Positions 43,834-53,505 of a DNA stretch of 64,000 nt are shown in pieces (the stretch's first letter is position 1; each line of letters starts with the position of its first letter). Both the position numbers and the translations under genes were made by a program. Origin of the DNA: Thalassobaculaceae bacterium (GTDB taxonomy: Bacteria > Pseudomonadota > Alphaproteobacteria > Thalassobaculales > Thalassobaculaceae); assembly GCA_029212785.1 (NCBI GenBank), contig JARGOG010000004.1:60354-124353 (forward strand), in the 5' to 3' direction. Below the pieces are notes generated by a model. It saw only the letters and a program-made list of their open reading frames with translations, had not been told where the DNA came from and made no database searches.

Positions 43834-44553
43834 TTAGAGGCGCGTGGCGTCCAGGCGGTATCCGAAGCCATGCACGGTCTCAATCAGCTTCGCCTTGTGA
43901 CCGAGATGTGCGTGCATCTTCGTCCGCAGACGATACATCGTTTTGTCTACGATGCGAGGCGTCGCCGCATCGTCGTTGTCGAGGACCGCGAGCAGTCTTT
44001 CGCGATGGACCGGATTGCCGGCGTTCTTCGCCAGAGCCTCAAGAAGTCTGAATTCCGACTCGGTCAGTCGCTCACGTTGTCCGCTCCCGAAATGGACTTC
44101 GCGCGCAAGAATGTCCAATGTCCATCCTTCAAACTCGAACCGAACCGCCGGCGCTTCCATGAGCCGCCTGGCCTGAAGGCGCGTCACCAGATTGCGCACC
44201 CTGGCGACGAGCTCGCGAGGATGGATCGGCTTATGCAGATAGTCGTCGGCTCCGCTCTCCAGGCCGTCCAACCGCTCGGAGTCCAGATGGCTAGAAGTCA
44301 GAACCATTATGCCGGCGGTCGTGCGGTCACGGATTTCCCCGATGACAGACAGGGCGTTGCCGTCCGGCAGCGACAGATCAAGCAGCACGACGTCGTAGCG
44401 CGTCGACGTCCAGCTCTGTCTTGCATCGCCCAGGGTTGATACCGACGATACGGTGAAGCCCGCTCCCTGCAGGACGGCCGCCTGGATTTCCCGGGCGGTA
44501 TCATCGTCCTCGACAATAAGAATGCGGCGGACTGAATTGCCGGTGTCGTTCAC
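43834..44553 (-). CDS. OmpR/PhoB-type response regulator
   Basis: A 239-aa regulator. Receiver domain: VEDDD, phospho-Asp59 in VVLLDLSLPDG, Lys108 in YLHKPIHP. The C-terminal winged helix has RLTESEFRLLEALAKNAGNP and KLIETVHGFGYRL. The GTG start at 44553 follows AGAGG by 7 bases. It lies 54 bp upstream of the ethylene-type kinase on the same strand, so the two probably form one operon and a partner pair, and is divergent from the kinase-like gene at 44771. Confidence 0.92.
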   Translation of the reverse strand: MNDTGNSVRRILIVEDDDTAREIQAAVLQGAGFTVSSVSTLGDARQSWTSTRYDVVLLDLSLPDGNALSVIGEIRDRTTAGIMVLTSSHLDSERLDGLESGADDYLHKPIHPRELVARVRNLVTRLQARRLMEAPAVRFEFEGWTLDILAREVHFGSGQRERLTESEFRLLEALAKNAGNPVHRERLLAVLDNDDAATPRIVDKTMYRLRTKMHAHLGHKAKLIETVHGFGYRLDATRL

Positions 44554-44770
44554 GGGAATTCCTCTCGCTCTGCATGCTCGACTGCGGCCAGAAACTAGCC
44601 CCAAATATTATGTGCTTTATCTCACGTTTGAGACAGGTTTGGCACACCTCCGGGAACTGCTCTCGCTAATTTGTATACCAGACGACGTTTCGCCGGTGAG
44701 GCGCACCGACATCATGGATGCTGTGCGCTCTGCTATAGGTGAATTGTAAAACTAGAAGAGCAATCCCAAG

Positions 44771-45910
44771 ATGTATTTGTACGAAATGATGAGCCGTCTG
44801 CCGTTGCCACGCTCTTATCTTGGCAAGATCCTCGGCGTTAGCTTTGTCGGCGTTCATGTGCCGATGATCGGGGCCGTGTTCTATGTCGTCGCATTAGCTG
44901 ATGTCTCTTTCGAAGACTCCCTCGGCATGTTCGCAGCCCTGCTCGTGGCCACATTGCTCGGTACTCTTGCGACGCTCGCGGCGCTGACGTTCCTTTTGGC
45001 ACCCATCCGGAGAGCGTCGATCGCCCTCGAAGGGTATCTGGACCGAAGCGAGGTTCCCTCTCTGCCGACGAACCATTCCGACGCGGCGGGACGGCTTATG
45101 GCGAATGTTCAGAAGTCCATCACCCACCTGGACTTGCTGATCGACAATGCCAAGCTCCAACGCCAGGAAGCACTGGCGAGTCATAGAACCAAATTCGCGT
45201 TGCTCGCCAGCTTGAGCCACAAGATCCGCACGCCATTGAACCATGTCATAGGATTTGCCGAGTTGATGTCCAGCGAGGCGCTGGGACCGATGGGGGGGCA
45301 AACCTACAAATCCTATGCGAGGGACATCGAAGCCAGCGGGCAGGACCTCCTGCATCTCCTGCAGAGCATCCTGGAAATGAGCGCGGCCGAGGCGGGGCTG
45401 GTCGAGGCCGATCTGCGGCCGATTGATCTGGTTCCCTTCTTGCAGCGAAACCTCAATCTCGTTCATGAGAAAATCGAGGCCGACAACATCCGCATCGAAT
45501 ACGTCGTCAACGGGTCGAGCGATGTCTCGGTCCTGAGCGACGAACGCACGCTGAAGCAGGTCCTGCTCCACAGCTTTCAGATCGCAATGGCCGATGCCGA
45601 GACCACGACGTTCATCGGTGTGAAGGTGGACCAGGTTACCTGTCAGGCCGCGATCATTATCCAAAGTGACTCGCCCTGGCGGCCGGACGACATCCCTCCC
45701 GAGTTCTTGCCGGTCGGCCATGTTCGTTCGCACAGCACGCCACCGGCGGCAACACCCACAGCCGTGCGCATCGCCATGATCTCGTCGCTGGTAAAGGCGA
45801 TCGGGGGAGAGATCTGGATCGACGCCGGCGACGACCAGCCTGGACGCGCGCTGACCCTGATGGTGCCACTGGCTGAACAGGCCGCGCGGACTTCCCGGTT
45901 GGCCGCCTAG
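44771..45910 (+). CDS. Membrane histidine-kinase-like protein with degraded ATPase domain
   Basis: A 379-aa protein with two membrane helices (about 22-42 and 52-77), a linker, and a HisKA domain with an intact H box (SLSHKIRTPLN, His150). The following HATPase region has lost its motifs: the N box reads LKQVLLHSFQIAMA without the catalytic Asn, and the G1 position reads QSDSPWRPDDIP instead of DxGxG. It may act as a phosphotransfer or scaffold partner, or be decaying. It is divergent from the response regulator at 43834. Confidence 0.8.
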   Translation: MYLYEMMSRLPLPRSYLGKILGVSFVGVHVPMIGAVFYVVALADVSFEDSLGMFAALLVATLLGTLATLAALTFLLAPIRRASIALEGYLDRSEVPSLPTNHSDAAGRLMANVQKSITHLDLLIDNAKLQRQEALASHRTKFALLASLSHKIRTPLNHVIGFAELMSSEALGPMGGQTYKSYARDIEASGQDLLHLLQSILEMSAAEAGLVEADLRPIDLVPFLQRNLNLVHEKIEADNIRIEYVVNGSSDVSVLSDERTLKQVLLHSFQIAMADAETTTFIGVKVDQVTCQAAIIIQSDSPWRPDDIPPEFLPVGHVRSHSTPPAATPTAVRIAMISSLVKAIGGEIWIDAGDDQPGRALTLMVPLAEQAARTSRLAA

Positions 45911-46111
45911 ATCGTATCTCGCTTTTCCGGTGCAAGACGAAGCTGCCGCTTCGGCTACGCGCTACTTCCATCAACCTGGGCGACCAGCCAAGACCGACAT
46001 CGCCCGCTCCCGCCATGTCATATGCAACCCGGAGATCGGCCTCGGCCAATCGAGGGCCTGTCATCCCATCACGTTCGGCGAGGCCGTTAGTCGGCAAGCC
46101 CAAAGAAGGAA

Positions 46112-47791
46112 ATGAAGATGTTCAACTGGACCAACCGCGATGCAATGCAGGAAATGTCGGCTCTGGTGGAGGCAATTGGCCGGTCTCAGGCCGTCATCCA
46201 GTTTGCCCCGGACGGAACAGTGCTGACGGCGAACGAGAATTTTCTCAAGACGATGGGCTACGAGCTCGCGGAAATTGCCGGCAAGCATCACCGAATGTTC
46301 GTCTCTGCCGAGGAGCGGGAGTCGACAGAATACGAAGGCTTCTGGGCGAAACTGCGTCGAGGAGAGCACCAGGCCGGCGACTTCAAGCGGCATTCGAAAT
46401 CGGGGGCCGATGTTTGGCTCAACGCCTCATACAGCCCGGTCCTGAATAACCGGGGGCAGACGGTCAAGGTGGTGAAGATCGCGGCCGATGTTACCGCGCA
46501 GCGGCTTCGTGACGCAGCGTTTTCAGGCCAGGTGGCGGCCATCCGTCGTTCCCAGGCGGTGATCGAATTTGACTTGTCGGGCACCATTCTGACGGCAAAC
46601 GAGAACTTCCTGAACGCCGTCGGTTACTCTCTCCCGGAAATCGAAGGTCAGCATCACAGCATGTTCGTCTCGCCGGATGAGCGCGCCTCGGCCGAGTACC
46701 GGGAGTTCTGGCAACGGCTCCGCAATGGCGAATTCGATGCCGGCGAGTACAAGCGTTTCGGCAAGAACGGTCGCGAAATCTGGATTCAGGCTTCGTACAA
46801 TCCGATCTTCGATTCCAACGGTGCCCCGATCAAGGTGATCAAATTTGCGACCGACATCACGCAGGAGAAACACGCCCACGCGGACTACGTCGGACAGATT
46901 GACGCCATCAGCAAATCTCAGGCCGTGATCGAGTTCACCCTCGACGGGACAATCATCAAGGCGAACCAGAATTTCCTGAGTGCCCTGGGCTATACGGCCC
47001 GGGAGGTCGAAGGGGGACATCATCGGATGTTCGTCGGCTCCAGCGAAAGGGAGAGCAGGGAATATGTCGAGTTCTGGGACCGTCTCGCTCACGGCGAATA
47101 CAACGCCGGTGAGTTTCTGCGGTTCGCGAAAGACGGGCGCGAAGTCTGGATCCAGGCCTCCTACAACCCGATCTTCGATATGAACGGCAAGCCCTTCAAG
47201 GTCGTGAAATACGCTTCGGACGTCACCGCGCAGGTGACCGCACGCCGGCGGGCCGAAGCGGTTGGCAGCCTGATGGAATCGGTGGCGGCCGGGGCGGAGG
47301 AACTGGAGTCCTCCGTTCGAGAGATAGCGGACAGCATGCTGCGCTCGAAGGACACGGCGACTAGGGCGTTCGACCTCGTCATCGCGGCTGACCATTCGAC
47401 CGAAGGGCTGGCCAATTCCGCCAAATCCATGGGCGATATTCTCGAGGCCATCGACAACATCACCAGCCAGATCAATCTATTGGCGTTGAATGCCGCCATC
47501 GAGTCCGCGCGAGCGGGAGAGGCCGGCAAGGGCTTCGCGGTCGTCGCCAATGAGGTCAAGAGCCTGGCTAACCAGGCGAAGGCCGCAACCGAGCAGATCT
47601 CTGGCAAGATCGAGGAAATGCAGACCGTATCCGGAGACACGGCTGGGTCGCTCTCACAGATCCGACAGTCGATGGAACAGGTGCTGGAGTACGTATCGTC
47701 GACGGCGTCTGCGGTCGAGGAACAGAGTGCCGTGGCCAGCGAGATGTCGAGCTCGATGCAACGCGCGGCGGAAGAAGCGAACGCGAGATAG
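46112..47791 (+). CDS. Soluble methyl-accepting chemotaxis protein with three PAS domains
   Basis: A 559-aa cytoplasmic receptor. Three near-repeat PAS domains are at about residues 20-130, 142-252 and 264-374, each with the pattern SQAVIxF...G...AN.NFL...GY and ending in a KxxKxAxDxT motif. A helical signalling domain follows with the hairpin [20 protein letters not shown] at 454-473. No membrane segment exists. The C-terminal helix ends soon after [15 protein letters not shown], with no CheR-binding pentapeptide. Repeats suggest internal duplication. Possible redox or aromatic-ligand sensing; the ligand is unknown. Confidence 0.92.
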   Translation: MKMFNWTNRDAMQEMSALVEAIGRSQAVIQFAPDGTVLTANENFLKTMGYELAEIAGKHHRMFVSAEERESTEYEGFWAKLRRGEHQAGDFKRHSKSGADVWLNASYSPVLNNRGQTVKVVKIAADVTAQRLRDAAFSGQVAAIRRSQAVIEFDLSGTILTANENFLNAVGYSLPEIEGQHHSMFVSPDERASAEYREFWQRLRNGEFDAGEYKRFGKNGREIWIQASYNPIFDSNGAPIKVIKFATDITQEKHAHADYVGQIDAISKSQAVIEFTLDGTIIKANQNFLSALGYTAREVEGGHHRMFVGSSERESREYVEFWDRLAHGEYNAGEFLRFAKDGREVWIQASYNPIFDMNGKPFKVVKYASDVTAQVTARRRAEAVGSLMESVAAGAEELESSVREIADSMLRSKDTATRAFDLVIAADHSTEGLANSAKSMGDILEAIDNITSQINLLALNAAIESARAGEAGKGFAVVANEVKSLANQAKAATEQISGKIEEMQTVSGDTAGSLSQIRQSMEQVLEYVSSTASAVEEQSAVASEMSSSMQRAAEEANAR

Positions 47792-47930
47792 CGTCGCGAT
47801 GTCCCGTGTTCCCATTGCACCGGGAACCGGGAGCAATCAGGCGGTGGCAGGCGCTGTCATGTGTGGACGGCTCCTGCACCGCAAGGACTGATACGCGGTG
47901 GTTCCGATCGATGCGCGTTGCTCTGGCTCT

Positions 47931-47964
47931 GGCCTGAGTCCGGAAGACACTCCGGGCTCAGGCC
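47931..47964. terminator. Strong hairpin between convergent genes
   Basis: GGCCTGAGTCCGGA (47931-47944) pairs with TCCGGGCTCAGGCC (47951-47964), with one G-T wobble, over a 6-base loop. It lies between the chemotaxis gene (ending 47791) and the kinase gene (ending 47987). No T-tract follows on either strand, so a bidirectional terminator is likely but not classical. Confidence 0.6.
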
Positions 47965-47986
47965 ACGGCGGATCGGCTCTTGGCTC

Positions 47987-50254
47987 TCACGCGTCCATTT
48001 CGTGCAGCAGTTCCAGGGCACGCGCCTCAGATCGTTTGGCCAGCGCGTGAAGCTCTGCCGTTAGTTGCTTCAAATCTCTCTCTTCGCCTTGGGAGGCGGG
48101 GTTCCCTGCCGCAAGAGCCGACAATCGCAGATAGGTCAGATTCGCGGCGGTCCCTTTGATTTTATGCAGGGCGGTTTTGACAGCCTGCTCGTCGTCGACC
48201 GCGTTCTCGACCTCACCGATTTCATGTGACAGGAATGGACGGGACTGATCGATCAGCTGTGACAGTTTTTCCGGTCCGACCAGCTTTCTGAGCTCGGCGA
48301 ACTTGACCGCATCGACGAGAGGCACGGCGTTCAATCGACTGTCAGCCTGCGTTTCCAGTTGGGGACCGATATCGTCGGCGCTTTCGTCAGTCTTGATGGC
48401 TCTTGCGATTGCCGCGCGAAGTTCGGCCAGCACGACGGGCTTGGAAATGCAGTCGTTCATTCCGGCGGCGATATAGGACGAGACCTGTTCTTCGAAGGCG
48501 TTGGCGGTCAGGCCGACAATCGGAACGTTGCTCCAGCTTTCCGAGCTGGCCCGAATGGCCGTTGTCGCCTCCAATCCCCCCATCACCGGCATGTTCACGT
48601 CCATGAAGACAATATCGAAAGGACCCTTTCGGAGTTGTTCGAGACACTCCACGCCGTTGGCCGCTTCGGCGACCGAATGCCCGTCCGACAGAAGGTACTC
48701 GCACACGATCGTACGATTGATATCGATGTCCTCTGTAATCAGAACACGGCATTTGCGGGTGGGGAGGAACGGCGCGTCCTGGATCTCGGGTCGAGCATCT
48801 TCGCTTGCTGGCGCAAGGTCCAGATCGACGGAGAAGAAAAAGTGAGCGCCTTTTTCCCGGTTCGGTCGGACTCCGATCTCGCCGCCCATAAGAGAAACAA
48901 GGCGCGTCGAGATCGTGAGCCCAAGGCCCGTACCGACTTTCCCGGCGACGCCGCGTTCTCCGACCTGGGCGAACTCTTCGAAGATTGTGTTCAGCTTGTC
49001 CTCGGGTATTCCCGGTCCCGTATCGATCACATCCACTCGGAATTGATATCGTCCGTTGGCCAACTTCTCTATCTGGTAAAGAACGGAGACGGCTCCGATA
49101 TCGGTGAATTTGACGGCATTGCCGACGAGATTGTACAGCACTTGGGACAGTCGTTGAGAGTCGCCGATCAGCAGAGGGCTGGGAGTCTTTGGCCCCATCA
49201 GGTCGAACTGAATACCTTTCTCGGAAGCCTGGACGGCGAAAACCGATCGGGCCGTCTCGACAAGTGTGTCCGGCGAGAACGGCTCCTCGGTGATCACCAT
49301 CTTGCCGGCTTCGATCTTCGAGAAATCAAGGATCTGATTGACCAGATCAAGGAGATGGCCGCCCGCGGTCTGCGCTCTCTTCAGGTCGCGCTTAATGGCG
49401 TCGGGATCGTCGCGGCGGAGCGCGAGATCCATCATTCCAAGGAGCCCCATAAGAGGCGTCCTGAGTTCGTGGCTTACAGAGGCGACGAACTTTGATTTTG
49501 CCTGATTCAGCTCTTCGGCCCGCTGCCTGGCGGTGTCTTCGGTGATTACGCGCTGGTTAAGTTGGGCGCGCATCTGATCGAGCGCCAAAAGAATGCGGCC
49601 GATCTCGTCGCGCCGCTCGGATTGAATAGGTTGCGAGAGATGTCCGTCCTCGATCTGCTGTATCGCCCCAACCAGCTCATCCAGCGCCCGTGATGCGAAA
49701 CGGCGCAGAACCATCTGATGCCCGATGCCCAGCAGGATCAGTACCGTCAGCACAATGACATTCGCCGCGATGACGATCCTGAAGGTCTCACTCTGACGGG
49801 CATGCACGTCATTTTCCAGGACGGCTACTCTGCCGATCAGGGCCCCTTTGTTCGTCCGGATCTGCCCCGCCAGGATAGAGCGTGCCAGCGGGTCATCCAC
49901 GGCTCCGATCGTTGCAATGCGGACAAAGGCCCGATCCATCGCCTCCAATCGGCTCAACAGCTCGTTCACGACACCGGCCGATACCCCGGGGAGCGCATCC
50001 AGACCCTGGATCCGGGTCGACAGTTCCGCCGAAAGGCTCTTCCATTGGCGGTAGGGCCGCTCGCCTCCATCGAGCAGGATCTCGGTGGCGAGCGTCTCCG
50101 TGTCCCGTATATTCTGGTCAACAGCCCTCACCAGGATCAGGCGGTCGCGGTCCCGTGCGATCAGGTAGATGGTCCCCGCGCTCAAACCCGCCAAAACGAA
50201 TGCGATCGCCCCAATGGTGAAGCTTAACGCGAGGATTTTTGCGCGTAGGGTCAT
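47987..50254 (-). CDS. Hybrid sensor histidine kinase (HAMP-HisKA-HATPase-REC-Hpt)
   Basis: A 755-aa sensor. Membrane helices at about 8-32 and 158-180 flank a periplasmic helical domain; then HAMP (near 182-235), HisKA (His262 in SHELRTPLM), HATPase (DTGPGIPE, GTGLGLTIS), receiver (Asp552 in MDVNMPVMGG) and Hpt (His697 in HKIKGTAANL). All phosphorelay residues are intact. It begins 6 bp after the substrate-binding protein gene, so the two are co-expressed and that protein is the probable ligand-sensing partner. Confidence 0.93.
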   Translation of the reverse strand: MTLRAKILALSFTIGAIAFVLAGLSAGTIYLIARDRDRLILVRAVDQNIRDTETLATEILLDGGERPYRQWKSLSAELSTRIQGLDALPGVSAGVVNELLSRLEAMDRAFVRIATIGAVDDPLARSILAGQIRTNKGALIGRVAVLENDVHARQSETFRIVIAANVIVLTVLILLGIGHQMVLRRFASRALDELVGAIQQIEDGHLSQPIQSERRDEIGRILLALDQMRAQLNQRVITEDTARQRAEELNQAKSKFVASVSHELRTPLMGLLGMMDLALRRDDPDAIKRDLKRAQTAGGHLLDLVNQILDFSKIEAGKMVITEEPFSPDTLVETARSVFAVQASEKGIQFDLMGPKTPSPLLIGDSQRLSQVLYNLVGNAVKFTDIGAVSVLYQIEKLANGRYQFRVDVIDTGPGIPEDKLNTIFEEFAQVGERGVAGKVGTGLGLTISTRLVSLMGGEIGVRPNREKGAHFFFSVDLDLAPASEDARPEIQDAPFLPTRKCRVLITEDIDINRTIVCEYLLSDGHSVAEAANGVECLEQLRKGPFDIVFMDVNMPVMGGLEATTAIRASSESWSNVPIVGLTANAFEEQVSSYIAAGMNDCISKPVVLAELRAAIARAIKTDESADDIGPQLETQADSRLNAVPLVDAVKFAELRKLVGPEKLSQLIDQSRPFLSHEIGEVENAVDDEQAVKTALHKIKGTAANLTYLRLSALAAGNPASQGEERDLKQLTAELHALAKRSEARALELLHEMDA

Positions 50255-50260
50255 GGCATC

Positions 50261-51277
50261 CTAGCGGATGATCTGAACGGCGTTTGGGGCGACGTCTGAC
50301 AGCGGCCCGGCTTCTATCCGCTCCAGCGAGTCGATCGATGAATTTGGATCCAAGCCGGATGATGCACGCCATTTGGTTTCCAGTTCCATAAGGAACAGAA
50401 GATCCTGAGACAACGAGACGCTGAGGGTGTGGAGGTTCCAGATGCGCTCGGCCTCTTCTTCGCTCAGGCCGAACCTCTGCGCGAACGCGGCGCGTGCCTC
50501 CGCTGCCGCCTCGATACTGCGGCGCTCCGCATCCACCAGCGACTTCAGGACTCGTCGCAAAGCATCGGGCTTGCGCTCGGCGAGATCGCACTTCCCCTGC
50601 AGGGTGAAATAGTAATGCTGATCGCTCTGGTCGGCATATTCGACCAGGCCGACATCGACCTGTTTTCGAATGTTGGTGACGTGCGGCTCCCACACGATGC
50701 CGGCATCCACCGTTCCCGTCACCATCGCCTCCGTGACTTGAGCGGGGCTCAGATCGACGAGAACGACCTCGTTCTCGGATATCCCGGCCAATGTCAGGTA
50801 CTGCCACAGGAAAAACCGGCTTGCCGCACCGAAGGTCACGCCGATCCGTTTGCCTCGAAGCTCGTCCGTCCTTGGGCCGACCCGGTCGGCCCGGGAGAGC
50901 AGCCGAATGGTGCGAGACGCGGAGATCGTCGCGAAGATGCACAGGGATGGATCGTGTATCGCTCGGCTGATGAAAGCGAACTCCGAGCTTGCTCCCAGGT
51001 CGACTTCTCCATTCTGAACGGTATCGAGGGCTTCGACGCCCGACGACAGGTGACGAACCTCCACCTCGACACCATTGGCCTCAAATATCCCGAGATCTTT
51101 GGCAATCCAGACCAGGATTCCTGTGGGCGAGGTGCCAACTCTGAATGGCTCTGCGGCAACGCTGTCAATGGCTGGAGGCGCCAAAAGAACGGTCAGAGCG
51201 CACACCAGGCACGAGATACCCCTGCGTAGCCAATGGCCGATACATGGCCGCATCATATTCTGATGAGTAGCAGTCAT
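50261..51277 (-). CDS. NMT1/TauA-type periplasmic binding protein linked to a kinase
   Basis: A 338-aa periplasmic protein with a signal peptide (LVCALTVLLAPPAIDSVAAEP) and an NMT1-like fold: FRVGTSPTGILVWIAKDLGI, VEALDTVQNGEVDLGASSEF, and MVTGTVDAGIVWEPH. Such proteins usually feed ABC importers of taurine, sulfonates, nitrate or pyrimidines, but no permease or ATPase lies nearby. The downstream hybrid kinase is 6 bp away. I infer a sensory role: the loaded protein signals to the kinase. GGGAG precedes the ATG at 51277. Confidence 0.88.
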   Translation of the reverse strand: MTATHQNMMRPCIGHWLRRGISCLVCALTVLLAPPAIDSVAAEPFRVGTSPTGILVWIAKDLGIFEANGVEVEVRHLSSGVEALDTVQNGEVDLGASSEFAFISRAIHDPSLCIFATISASRTIRLLSRADRVGPRTDELRGKRIGVTFGAASRFFLWQYLTLAGISENEVVLVDLSPAQVTEAMVTGTVDAGIVWEPHVTNIRKQVDVGLVEYADQSDQHYYFTLQGKCDLAERKPDALRRVLKSLVDAERRSIEAAAEARAAFAQRFGLSEEEAERIWNLHTLSVSLSQDLLFLMELETKWRASSGLDPNSSIDSLERIEAGPLSDVAPNAVQIIR

Positions 51278-51758
51278 TTTCGTCTCCCACCAAATCGAAC
51301 CCCGAGGCTATTCGCGAAGCCTTTAGAAACCGTATAAACCACCGCTACGCCGGCCCTGGATTGGTAAGAATGTTCTGCTCCGCCGGAAGGTGGGCCGATC
51401 TGCGGATGATTCAAGCGACAGCCACCGTCCTCTGAACGGGATGGTCCCCGGTGTTCGGACAGTTTGGCGGCTTGATCAAGCTATTCCCGGGTGTGGCGCA
51501 TGCCGCCAGCCTGCTTCCGGCGATGGCATCAAGTTGATGTTGAAAGCCGACGGAAGCGCGTGCTCCACCCGGCCGATCGAGATGAAGACCTCCACCAGGT
51601 GCAGGGTATCACAGGATCGCGGCCGCCGGGCACGGAGCCGCCGGGCGCCGGTCCGTCCGACCCTGGCGGCCCAGCGCCACACCGCCTTGACGTGACAGGG
51701 GCCGCCGGGGGGAGTCCTGCCGACGCGACCCTCGGCCGCCCCGGCAGGACCTTAGATC
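51278..51758. other. Intergenic region of about 480 bases
   Basis: This lies between the divergently read binding-protein gene (start 51277) and the 3' end of the peptide-binding protein gene. I found no convincing gene: open frames here lack homology and ribosome sites. The right part has the hairpin at 51714-51750. The left 150 bases may hold the promoter of the sensor pair. Confidence 0.45.
51714..51750 (-). terminator. Hairpin just after the peptide-importer operon
   Basis: GTCCTGCCG (51714-51722) pairs exactly with CGGCAGGAC (51742-51750) across a 19-base loop, directly downstream of the stop codon at 51759-51761. No T-run follows, so its terminator role is tentative. Confidence 0.4.
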
Positions 51759-53408
51759 TTAGCTCCAGGACCAGTCCTGGATGTTCCAGGTCGAGTCCGT
51801 GACGTACTGGTTCGGCTTCACGCCTGTCAGCCCCTTGTCCATGACGAAGCCGCCGAACACGCCGCCCTGTGGAGCGAACGGCACTTCGTCGAGCAGGATC
51901 TTCTGGACCTCACCGTAGATCTTGGTGCGTTCCGCGCGGTCAACCGTGATGGCGCCCTTGTCGAGCAGGGCGTCCACTTCGGCATTCTCGTACTGGACGT
52001 AGTTCGACCCCTGGCCGTGCTTGGCCGGAATGTATTGGGAGTGGCAGCGTGCGGTGTAGTCCGGGTCCATGCCGACGATCGGCGCCCAGGCGACCAGCAA
52101 AGTGTCGAACTGAGACTTGGTGGTGTATTCGCCCCAGACCACGGAGCCTGGCATGTTGTTGATCTCCATCTCGACGCCGATGGCCTTCCAGTTCTGCTGG
52201 AACAGCGCCTGGCAGCCCTGGCGGGCCGTGTTGCCGGCGGTGGTCGACATGGTGAACTTCATCTTGTGCCCGTCCTTCTCGCGGATACCGTCGGCACCCA
52301 CTTTCCAGCCGGCCTCGTCGAGCATCTTGGCCGCGAGTTCGATGTTCGGCGTCTCATCCTTGAGATCGTGGTTGTAGGCCCAGTGGGAGGTGTGCAGGTA
52401 GGACAGGGTCCGCTTCCAGCGGCCAAGATAGATGTCGTCGAGCGACTTCTGCATCTCGCAGGCCATGTACAGGGCCTTGCGCACCTTGGGGTCGGCGAAT
52501 TGGGGCTTGCCGCAGTTGAAATAGATGAACTGGACCCACGGCAGCGGTAATTCGACGAAGGCGCGGTCGGGCAGGGCGGCGGCCTCGTCCCAGCGGTCAT
52601 AGGGTAGGCTGGTCATCATATAGTCGACCTCGCCGGTCTTGACCTGACCGTAGAGCACCATGGTGTCGGGCACGGTCTTCTGGATCAGCGATTTCACCTT
52701 GGCGGCGCCCCGGTGATAATCCTCGAACCGCTCGAACACGATGTGGCTGCCGGCGGTTCGGCTCTTGAACTTGAACGGGCCGGTCCCGGTCGGCTGGCTA
52801 TTGAAGGCCGAGGTGTTGATATCAGGCTCGTCCTTCAGGATATGCATCGGCACGATGTGCATTTCCTGCCACGACCACAGGAACGGCGTATAGGGCTCCT
52901 TGAGCACGATTTCGACGTTGTGGTCGTCGACCACCTTGAGGCCGTCGATCAGATCGAAGCCGGAGCGCGAGCGCACCGCCGTCTTCGGGTCCATGATGGT
53001 CTCGTAGGTGAAGGCCACGTCCTTGGCGGTGAAGGGTTGGTCGTCATGCCACTTCACGTCGCGTTTCAGTTCGATCTTCCAGGTCTTGCCGTCTTCGGAC
53101 ACCCGGCCGTTCTCGATGCTCGGCACCTCGGTGGCGAGGTTGGGGACGAATTGCCCCTTCTCGTTCATGTCCCACAATGCATCGAACATGGCCGATTCCG
53201 GTCCGTTCTCCGTACCGCGGTTGACGTAGAGGAGCGGGTTGTACTGCACCGGTTCCTGGGAGTGTCCGATGATGATGCGATCGGCTTTTGCCGCGTTACC
53301 CCGCGATGGCAGGATTGTCGCTGCCGTCAGCGCGCCGGCGGCCGCCCCCGTTGCCTTTACGAAGTCGCGCCGCGTGAAGGTCTTCCCGGATTTATTGCTC
53401 CGTCCCAT
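51759..53408 (-). CDS. ABC transporter substrate-binding protein, peptide/family 5, Tat-exported
   Basis: A 549-aa periplasmic protein. The N-terminus has a twin-arginine motif (FTRRDFVKATGAAAGALTAA), so it is exported folded. The SBP_bac_5 fold shows FVPNLATEVPSIENGRVSED, KRDVKWHDDQPFTAKDVAFT and ending ITGVKPNQY-type strands. The ATG at 53408 follows AGGGGG; an upstream in-frame ATG at 53438 is less likely. It is the last gene of a permease-permease-binding protein operon divergent from sox genes. Substrate could be a peptide or a methylated amine derivative; unknown. Confidence 0.92.
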   Translation of the reverse strand: MGRSNKSGKTFTRRDFVKATGAAAGALTAATILPSRGNAAKADRIIIGHSQEPVQYNPLLYVNRGTENGPESAMFDALWDMNEKGQFVPNLATEVPSIENGRVSEDGKTWKIELKRDVKWHDDQPFTAKDVAFTYETIMDPKTAVRSRSGFDLIDGLKVVDDHNVEIVLKEPYTPFLWSWQEMHIVPMHILKDEPDINTSAFNSQPTGTGPFKFKSRTAGSHIVFERFEDYHRGAAKVKSLIQKTVPDTMVLYGQVKTGEVDYMMTSLPYDRWDEAAALPDRAFVELPLPWVQFIYFNCGKPQFADPKVRKALYMACEMQKSLDDIYLGRWKRTLSYLHTSHWAYNHDLKDETPNIELAAKMLDEAGWKVGADGIREKDGHKMKFTMSTTAGNTARQGCQALFQQNWKAIGVEMEINNMPGSVVWGEYTTKSQFDTLLVAWAPIVGMDPDYTARCHSQYIPAKHGQGSNYVQYENAEVDALLDKGAITVDRAERTKIYGEVQKILLDEVPFAPQGGVFGGFVMDKGLTGVKPNQYVTDSTWNIQDWSWS

Positions 53409-53505
53409 GTGATCCCCCTTTCCGACCCTGCGGGTCATGATCGTGACGGCCGCGCTGAGCAGGCACGGACGTCGACATCGAGCAGATCACCCAAGACGCT
53501 CTTGG

